DNA of 64,000 bases. It comes from Achromobacter piechaudii NBRC 102461. GTDB lineage: Bacteria > Pseudomonadota > Gammaproteobacteria > Burkholderiales > Burkholderiaceae_B. Numbering within the stretch: the first letter of the stretch is position 1; the number at the start of each line of letters is the position of its first letter. The DNA lies in assembly GCF_001571245.1 (NCBI RefSeq), contig NZ_BCTK01000005.1, forward strand, positions 930,001 to 994,000. Direction: 5' to 3'. Below the pieces are notes generated by a model, which saw nothing but the letters and a program-made list of their open reading frames with translations, did no database searches and was not told the DNA's origin. Positions 56,926 through 64,000 of the stretch are shown in pieces. A program made the translations under genes and the position numbers.

Positions 56926-56943
56926 GCAACAATATAATGTTGC
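56926..56943. promoter_or_regulatory. Palindrome over the ZIP promoter
   Basis: GCAACA-ATATAA-TGTTGC, an exact inverted repeat with a 6-bp centre. The perfect -10 TATAAT (56933-56938) lies inside it, 37 bp before the ZIP start. A repressor bound here would block the promoter; a metal sensor is likely. Confidence 0.6.
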
Positions 56944-56974
56944 GCTTCCCTCCCGCCTATATTGCGTCCCCCAA

Positions 56975-57814
56975 ATGTTGCTGCTCTGGGTCCTGCTTGC
57001 CACCGTAACCGGCGGGCTTATCGCCGTCCTTGTCGCCAGCTGGCTGGCCTACAAGGTGTTCGCCCAATACCTGCATCACATGGTGAGCCTCTCGGTAGGC
57101 GTGCTGCTGTCGGTGGCGCTGCTGCATCTGCTGCCCGAAGCCTTCGAGGGCGCGGTGGGCAACGCGCACGCGCTGTTCGGGCTGATGCTGGCGTCGCTGA
57201 TCGGCTTTTTCGTGTTGGAAAAGATCGCGCTGCTGCGCCATAGCCATCACCACGAGGGCGACGGCCATCACCATCACAAGGGTCACGACCACCACGAAGC
57301 GGGGCGTGGAGGCATGCTGATCCTGATTGGAAGTTCGCTGCACAATCTGTGCGATGGCGTGCTGGTGGCGGCCGCGTTCCTGACGGATCCGCTGCTGGGC
57401 GTGCTGACAGCCGCCTCGATCATCGTGCATGAAGTGCCGCACAAACTGAGCGACTTCGTGGTGCTGCTGAACGCCGGGCTGGCCCGCCGGCGTGCGTTTT
57501 CGTTGATCCTGTTCACCAGCTTGTGTTCAGCGGTGGGCGGCATAATAGGATACTTCGTGCTTCAGCAGGCGCAGGACTGGGTGCCGTATATCCTGGTGAT
57601 TGCCGCCAGCAGCTTCCTGTATATCTCGGTGGCCGACCTGATGCCGCAGATGCACGAGCGGGTGTCCCTTTCGGATGCCGTCCCGCAATTGCTGCTGGTG
57701 GGCCTGGGTGTTGCGCTGATCTACGGCGTGACCACCCTGATGCACCATGGGCATGAGCACGAGGCCGACGCCAGCAATGGCGCGCCTCATGCGGAGCACG
57801 CCCACTCGCACTAG
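56975..57814 (+). CDS. ZIP-family metal transporter
   Basis: A 279-residue membrane protein with about eight helices. The cytoplasmic loop after TM3 is very histidine-rich (residues about 85-107, HSHHH...HHHHKGHDHH). The metal-site helices have SSLHNLCDGV and HEVPHKLSDF, the ZIP signature with HNxxDG and HExPHxxxD. The C-terminal end is again His-rich. It would import zinc or another divalent metal. ATG 56975 is the first codon of the first helix; the longer frame would cross the promoter. Confidence 0.9.
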   Translation: MLLLWVLLATVTGGLIAVLVASWLAYKVFAQYLHHMVSLSVGVLLSVALLHLLPEAFEGAVGNAHALFGLMLASLIGFFVLEKIALLRHSHHHEGDGHHHHKGHDHHEAGRGGMLILIGSSLHNLCDGVLVAAAFLTDPLLGVLTAASIIVHEVPHKLSDFVVLLNAGLARRRAFSLILFTSLCSAVGGIIGYFVLQQAQDWVPYILVIAASSFLYISVADLMPQMHERVSLSDAVPQLLLVGLGVALIYGVTTLMHHGHEHEADASNGAPHAEHAHSH

Positions 57815-57870
57815 GGCGCGCGCGGACGGGACGCCTGCTTGCCGTCCATCCCCCAACAGGAGCGTCCCCC

Positions 57871-58659
57871 ATGAGCTTTTCCGCCGCAGCGGGCAATGTT
57901 GCCCCCACCGTCATCCACACCGACACGCAAGGCCTGGTCTCCGCCGACTTCAAGCTGCCCGTGGCTGACGGATCCATTGCCGCCTATTACGCCGCGCCCG
58001 AAGGCCGCCGCGACCTGCCCATCGTGCTGGTGGTGCAGGAGATCTTCGGTGTGCACGAACACATCAAGGACCTCTGCCGGCGCATCGCCAAGGCCGGCTA
58101 TCTGGCCGTTGCCGCCAACCTGTACGAGCGCCAGGGCGACGCGTCGGTCTATACCGACATTCCGAAACTGATCGCCGAACTGGTCAGCAAGGTACCTGAC
58201 GAACAGGTGTTTTCGGATCTGGATGCCAGCGTGGCCTGGGCCGCGGAACACGGCGGCGACCCCAAGCGCGTGGCCATCACCGGCTTTTGCTGGGGTGGAC
58301 GCCTGACCTGGATGTACGCGGCGCACAACCCGGATGTGAAGGCGGCCGTCGCCTGGTATGGCAAGTTGAGCGTGGGCCACGGCCCGCTGATCAAGCGCGT
58401 GGCGTTCGACGTGGTCAATGAGCTGCACGCGCCGGTGCTGGGCCTGTATGGCGCCAAGGATGCGAGCATCCCCGTGGCCGATATCGAAACCATGAAGGCC
58501 AAGCTGGCCGAGGGCAACGCCGCCGCGCGTCAGTCGGAATTCGTCGTGTATCCGAATGCCGACCACGCGTTCCTGGCGGACTATCGGGCCAGCTATCAGC
58601 CCGAGGCCGCGAAGGACGGCTGGAGCCGCATGCTGGCCTGGTTCCAGCGCTACCTCTAA
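57871..58659 (+). CDS. Dienelactone hydrolase-family protein
   Basis: A 262-residue alpha/beta hydrolase with the DLH triad C140 (GFCWGG), D197 (GAKDASIP) and H232 (NADHAF), and E57 in VQEIFG. DLH enzymes open dienelactones in chloroaromatic degradation, but many chromosomal members have other, unknown roles, and no catechol-pathway genes are nearby. AGGAG precedes the ATG. Confidence 0.88.
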   Translation: MSFSAAAGNVAPTVIHTDTQGLVSADFKLPVADGSIAAYYAAPEGRRDLPIVLVVQEIFGVHEHIKDLCRRIAKAGYLAVAANLYERQGDASVYTDIPKLIAELVSKVPDEQVFSDLDASVAWAAEHGGDPKRVAITGFCWGGRLTWMYAAHNPDVKAAVAWYGKLSVGHGPLIKRVAFDVVNELHAPVLGLYGAKDASIPVADIETMKAKLAEGNAAARQSEFVVYPNADHAFLADYRASYQPEAAKDGWSRMLAWFQRYL

Positions 58660-58701
58660 GCGTTCAGCGGGCTGCCTTGGAAGGGCAGGCCGCCCACTTC
58701 C

Positions 58702-60363
58702 TTAGTTGCCTGCTTCCCGCAAGCGGCTGGGCAGAAGCTCGCCGTGGCGGGCCAGCAGGGGGTAGGCGGCGGCGCCCACCAGGTGGGAGTTGATCCCCTT
58801 CATATCCCGCAGAATGTCCAGGTACAGCGCGCCGACTTCCGCCGCGTCGACCTGGCCCGACTTGATCTTCTGCAGATGCGTGTCGGATGCCTGCGTTTCA
58901 ATCGTCCGGAAACGCGCCTTTTCGCCAGCCAGGGCGCGGGCCTGGCGCAGGTCGTCGTTGACGAACAGCGCGGCGGCCTGGCGTTCGTTGGCGATCAGCT
59001 GGCCCAGGGTTTCGTCCAGGCTGGCGCGCTGCTCGGGCGAGAACGCCCAGCCCTGCTTGCGCAGCTTGGCCACATGACTCAACAGGCCATGATGGGCGAT
59101 GTCGCCCGCGTGGCCGATATTGCTGGTGAAAGCCAGGATGTCGTCCATGCGCTGGATGTCGTCGCGCGTCATGTTTTCCTGGTCCAGCGTGGCCAGGTAG
59201 GTCGTGATGGCGTTTTCCAGCTTGTCCAGGGCGGCATCGAGCTGGCGCGCCTGCACCATGCGATGGCGGTTGTCGCGCTTGAAACCGGCGCGCGCGTATA
59301 GCAGCAGCGTCTGCACCATGTCCGCCATGCGCAGCGCTTCGCGCGCGGCGTTGCCCAGGGCCACGGCGGGCACGTCATGCGCCCACTCGTCCAGGTATTG
59401 CGGGCGCGACGGGTCGTTGGGATCGGCGCGTTTGGGCAGCCAGCGCGTCAACAGCGCCGCGTAGGGAGACAGCAGCGGCAGGAACAGGATAGCGATGACC
59501 GCATTGAATAGCGTGTGGAAGTTGGCGACCGCACGTGCCGGGTCGCTGGCCAGGTCGCTCATCAGCGGTTGCAGCACCGGCAGCAGGATCAGGCCGGCCA
59601 GCACGCCCAGCACTCGCGTCAACAGGTTGCCCAGGGGCAGGCGACGGGCGGCGGGATCGTCGCCGGTGACCCCTTCGATCATGGGATTGATGGCGGTGCC
59701 CAGGTTGGCGCCCAACACCAGCGCGAACGCCACGTGTGGCGCCACCATGTGATGGCTGGCCAGCGACATCACCAGCACCACGACGGCCACGCTGGAGTGC
59801 GCGGCCCAGGTAAAGGCGGCCGACAGCAGCACGGCGGCCACGGGTTGCGTGGACAAGGCGTCCAGAATCATGCCCAGCATGGGCGCGGTCTGGAACGGTT
59901 CGAACAGTTCAACCAGCTGATGCAGCGAAAGCAGCAGCAGGCCCAGGCCGATGAATACGCGGCCCAGGTCGCGTGTACGGCCGGGGGGATAGCGGCGGAA
60001 CATCCAGACGCCCGCCAGGATAAGAATGGGGGCAAGCGAGGTCAGGTCGAACGACAGCAGTTGCACGATCAGCGTCGTGCCGACGTTCGCCCCGAGCATG
60101 GCGGCCAGCGCAGGCACCAGGCCGACGACGCCGCCCGCGGCGAAGCCGGTGATCATCAGGCCCGTGGCAGTGCTGCTTTGCAGGGCGGCGGTAATGCCCA
60201 GGCCGGCGGCGAAGGCGCGCAGACGCGTGCCCAGGGCTCGGCCCAGCGCCGCGCCCAAGGCCGCGCCGAACGCGCGTTGGACGCCGGTTTGCACCATGTG
60301 CACACCCCAAAGGAGCAGGGCGACATAGCCGGCGAAGTCAAGCAGGGTGATAAGTCCAGACAT
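58702..60363 (-). CDS. Na/Pi cotransporter-family protein with PhoU-like C-terminal domain
   Basis: A 553-residue protein. Residues 1-320 hold two Na/Pi cotransporter repeats (ALQSSTATGLMITGFAAGG and WAAHSSVAVVVLVMS, each with the Q/H-SS signature). Residues 330-550 are helical and PhoU-like. Bacterial homologues (YjbB/NptA type) move phosphate, often outward. It is divergent from sdaA (174 bp, AT-rich). Confidence 0.9.
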   Translation of the reverse strand: MSGLITLLDFAGYVALLLWGVHMVQTGVQRAFGAALGAALGRALGTRLRAFAAGLGITAALQSSTATGLMITGFAAGGVVGLVPALAAMLGANVGTTLIVQLLSFDLTSLAPILILAGVWMFRRYPPGRTRDLGRVFIGLGLLLLSLHQLVELFEPFQTAPMLGMILDALSTQPVAAVLLSAAFTWAAHSSVAVVVLVMSLASHHMVAPHVAFALVLGANLGTAINPMIEGVTGDDPAARRLPLGNLLTRVLGVLAGLILLPVLQPLMSDLASDPARAVANFHTLFNAVIAILFLPLLSPYAALLTRWLPKRADPNDPSRPQYLDEWAHDVPAVALGNAAREALRMADMVQTLLLYARAGFKRDNRHRMVQARQLDAALDKLENAITTYLATLDQENMTRDDIQRMDDILAFTSNIGHAGDIAHHGLLSHVAKLRKQGWAFSPEQRASLDETLGQLIANERQAAALFVNDDLRQARALAGEKARFRTIETQASDTHLQKIKSGQVDAAEVGALYLDILRDMKGINSHLVGAAAYPLLARHGELLPSRLREAGN

Positions 60364-60537
60364 CCAGGGGTGTTCCCGTTCTTTTTATGACAAGTAATAA
60401 TTCTGTAATGATCGCATGCCTGACCGGGTGGCGGAACCGGGGACAGCGATACAGCATACGCCCGGCAAAGCATTCCTGCGCGTGGGGATGGCACCGCGTA
60501 TCATTGCCTGACTATTCTTTGATGCATGGAGTTCCGC

Positions 60538-61929
<1,392 letters not shown>

Positions 61930-61941
61930 CGCACCCAAATG

Positions 61942-61978
61942 AAAAGCCCCTCGGGTCCGGGACCCGAGGGGCTTTTTA
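61942..61978. terminator. Bidirectional terminator between sdaA and htpX
   Basis: Perfect 16-bp stem AAAAGCCCCTCGGGTC / GACCCGAGGGGCTTTT with a CGG loop. The strongest terminator in the window. Confidence 0.95.
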
Positions 61979-62019
61979 TCGTCTGCGTTGGCCAGATGCC
62001 GGAATCAATCCGGCAAGGA

Positions 62020-62901
62020 TCAGACCACGCGCGCGTTTTGCAGGGCGGCGATGCGCGCCGGGATGGGCGGGTGCGAGGCGAACATGGCCGCCAGACCGCC
62101 GCGGCCGGTGATGCCCGAGGCTTCGAAGGACTTGGGCAGTTCGCCCGGTTCCAGTCCGCCCAGGCGGGCCAGCGCACGGATCATGGGTTCGCGCGCGCCC
62201 ATCAGGTGGGCAGAGCCGGCGTCGGCGCGGTATTCGCGCTGGCGCGAGAACCAGGCCACGATGATCGACGCCAACACGCCGAAGATGATTTCACAGACCA
62301 GCACGGTGATGTAGTAGCCCGGGCCGATACCGCGTTCGTTCTTGAACACGACGCGGTCGATGAAATAGCCCACGACACGGGCCAGGAACACGACGAAGGT
62401 GTTCACCACGCCTTGGATCAGGGTCAGCGTGACCATGTCGCCGTTGGCGATGTGGGCCACTTCGTGGGCCAGCACCGCCGCCACTTCCTCTTCGCTCATG
62501 CTTTCCAGCAGGCCCGTCGACACGGCGACCAGCGAATCGTTCTTGAAAGCGCCGGTGGCGAACGCGTTGGGCGCGCCTTCGTAGATGGCGACTTCCGGGC
62601 GGCCGATGCCGGCGCGGTCAGCCAGTTGGTGGACGGTGTCCAGCAGCCAGGCTTCGCGCTGGCTGCGCGGCGCGTTCGGGTCCAGGACCTGTGCCCCGGT
62701 GCTCCATTTGGCCATTGGCTTGCTGATCAGCAGCGAGATGATCGCGCCAGTGAAGCCCACGACGACCGAGAAGATCAGCAGGGCGTTCAGGTTCAGGCCG
62801 TTGGCGGTGATGTATCGATCTACGCCCAGGATGCGCAGCGTGGCCGACAGCACGAGCATGACGGCCAGGTTGGTGATGACGAACAAGACAATGCGTTTCA
62901 T
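62020..62901 (-). CDS. htpX: Protease HtpX
   Basis: A 293-residue M48B membrane metalloprotease. Two N-terminal helices (about 4-24 and 37-60), zinc motif H146-E147-x2-H150 (HEVAH), two more helices, then the third ligand region [14 protein letters not shown]. It degrades damaged membrane proteins with FtsH. ATG 62901 has AGAGGA upstream; longer frames run into the divergent transporter gene. Confidence 0.96.
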   Translation of the reverse strand: MKRIVLFVITNLAVMLVLSATLRILGVDRYITANGLNLNALLIFSVVVGFTGAIISLLISKPMAKWSTGAQVLDPNAPRSQREAWLLDTVHQLADRAGIGRPEVAIYEGAPNAFATGAFKNDSLVAVSTGLLESMSEEEVAAVLAHEVAHIANGDMVTLTLIQGVVNTFVVFLARVVGYFIDRVVFKNERGIGPGYYITVLVCEIIFGVLASIIVAWFSRQREYRADAGSAHLMGAREPMIRALARLGGLEPGELPKSFEASGITGRGGLAAMFASHPPIPARIAALQNARVV

Positions 62902-63054
62902 GTTTTTTGTGTTCCTCTGCGAGCGGGAAATTCCCGGGTTCGACATGGCGGCGGCCCGCCAGTTCCCCGACTCGCCGGCACCGCTCCCGGTGGGCAAGAG
63001 TATAGTATCGCTTTCCCCTATTCCTCCCCACTTTTCCCTTAGCGTAGACCCCCA

Positions 63055-63909
63055 ATGCAGGCTCTCTGGATGTTGTTGGCGTCCGCCATGTTCGCCATCA
63101 TGGGGTCGTTCGTGAAGTTCGGCACGGAACACGGCGCCTCGTTGCCGCAGATCGTGCTGTTTCGCGGGCTACCTTCTGTCCTGCTATTGCTGCTCTGGGC
63201 GCGCGCCGGCCGGCAATCCATCGTGCCGACCAGCTGGAAGCTGCATCTGTGGCGCAACCTGTCCGGGGTGACGTCGATGTGGTTGGGGTTTTTCGCCATC
63301 TCGCACCTGCCGCTGGCCACCGCCACCAGCCTGAACTACACCGCGCCGCTGTTCATCGCCTGTTGGATGCTGGGGTGGGGCGGCGCGCAGCGCGACCCGG
63401 TTCGCATCCTGGCCGTGGCGCTCGGCTTCCTGGGGGTGATCGCCGTTCTGCGCCCCAGTATCAACGAAGACCAGTGGCTGGCTGCGCTGATGGGCATGGG
63501 AGCGGGCGCGATGTCCGCCATCGCCATGCTGCAGATCCGCCAGCTGGGCCGCATCGGCGAGCCCGAGTGGCGCACCGTGCTGTTCTTTTCCGTAGCGGTC
63601 TGCGTGTCCAGCATCGCCGGTTTGTGGTTCGAAGGCTGGGGCCACGCCGACTGGCAGGGCTACGCGTCGCTGTTTGGCGTAGGCGTGGCGGGCATGTTCG
63701 GCCAGCTTGCCATGACCCGGGCCTTTGGCGTGGGGTCGGCGCTGCTGACGGCGGCATTGCAATACAGCACCATTATTTTCGCGGCCTTGCTGGGCATGGG
63801 CTTTTGGGGCGACCACCTGGATGGTCTGGCCTGGGCCGGCATGGGGCTGATCATTTCGGCGGGCCTGCTATCGGTGTGGCGCACCATGCGCGACCCCAAG
63901 CCGGCCTGA
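63055..63909 (+). CDS. DMT-family (EamA) transporter
   Basis: A 284-residue protein with ten predicted helices in two EamA halves, of the RhaT/YedA-like type ([21 protein letters not shown] in part near 20-40). The substrate is unknown. Only distantly like the other DMT gene at 9106. Divergent from htpX (153 bp) and 31 bp before the next gene. Confidence 0.86.
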   Translation: MQALWMLLASAMFAIMGSFVKFGTEHGASLPQIVLFRGLPSVLLLLLWARAGRQSIVPTSWKLHLWRNLSGVTSMWLGFFAISHLPLATATSLNYTAPLFIACWMLGWGGAQRDPVRILAVALGFLGVIAVLRPSINEDQWLAALMGMGAGAMSAIAMLQIRQLGRIGEPEWRTVLFFSVAVCVSSIAGLWFEGWGHADWQGYASLFGVGVAGMFGQLAMTRAFGVGSALLTAALQYSTIIFAALLGMGFWGDHLDGLAWAGMGLIISAGLLSVWRTMRDPKPA

Positions 63910-63940
63910 CCGGGCACACGCTGAAACAGGAGCACTCCGA

Positions 63941-64000
63941 ATGACGATGACACTGATTTGCGCCGCCGACCTGGCCGCCCGCCTCGACTCGCCAGATGTA
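63941..64000 (+). CDS. Start of a probable sulfurtransferase (3' truncated by the window)
   Basis: ATG at 63941 with AGGAG eight bases before it. The first 20 residues, MTMTLICAADLAARLDSPDV, resemble the start of rhodanese/3-mercaptopyruvate sulfurtransferases (LI-xx-xLAARLxDPDL). The rest lies outside the window, so the call is tentative. Confidence 0.45.
   Translation, partial: MTMTLICAADLAARLDSPDV

Noticed and set aside
54169..57003. 944-codon open frame antisense to polA
   Set aside because: Same reason; it also runs across the polA terminator and the ZIP promoter.

Overview
The window reads as chromosomal DNA of a high-GC betaproteobacterium. Protein character and gene neighbourhoods (sulfate assimilation cluster, paaABCDE-N-G-I-K, RR-kinase-HtrA, scpB-rluB, rimP-nusA-infB-rbfA-truB-typA) fit the Burkholderiales, most likely the Alcaligenaceae (Achromobacter/Bordetella type). 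That placement rests on recognition, not on a search. Almost every base is accounted for by ordinary, densely packed genes. I see no insertion sequence, prophage, CRISPR array or rRNA operon.

Layout. 1-6.5 kb: sulfate uptake and activation (sbp-type end, cysT, cysW, cysA, cysH, cysD, cysN). CysH carries the iron-sulfur cysteines of an APS reductase and there is no cysC, so the route probably runs sulfate-APS-sulfite. 6.6-8.9 kb: a LexA-box promoter driving a PA0069-type radical SAM protein with a C-terminal clamp-binding-like motif, then a tail-anchored membrane protein of unknown function. 9-15 kb: DMT transporter, rplS, Nudix hydrolase, rsgA, M48 protease, orn, nnrE. 15-24.4 kb: phenylacetate catabolism with its PaaX repressor, a strong sigma70-like promoter and paired candidate operators. 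24.4-28 kb: MATE exporter, ArnT-like glycosyltransferase, type B L31. 28-33 kb: kynA/kynB, radC, fkpB-ispH, maiA. 33-36.4 kb: two-component system with an HtrA protease. 36.6-40.1 kb: three tRNAs (Thr-CGT, Asn-GTT, initiator Met), a COG0523 GTPase, a LysR regulator, and a 0.77 kb stretch without a gene that contains an orphan promoter and a possible structured RNA.

40.1-52 kb: scpB, rluB, then the transcription/translation operon rimP-nusA-infB-rbfA-truB-typA. Its roughly 0.5 kb leader holds tandem repeats and ends in an intrinsic terminator directly before rimP, with competing pairings that look like an attenuator. 52-64 kb: tautomerase/LysR pair, LOG-family protein head-to-head with polA, ZIP transporter with a palindrome over its promoter, dienelactone hydrolase, Na/Pi cotransporter-PhoU protein, sdaA, htpX, DMT transporter, and the first codons of a probable sulfurtransferase.

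Best leads for something new: (1) the SOS-type unit at 6.66-8.94 kb, with LexA box over the -10, apparently leaderless start, QLSLF tail and downstream membrane protein; (2) the rimP leader with three copies of one pairing element; (3) the orphan promoter and hairpin at 39.3 kb.
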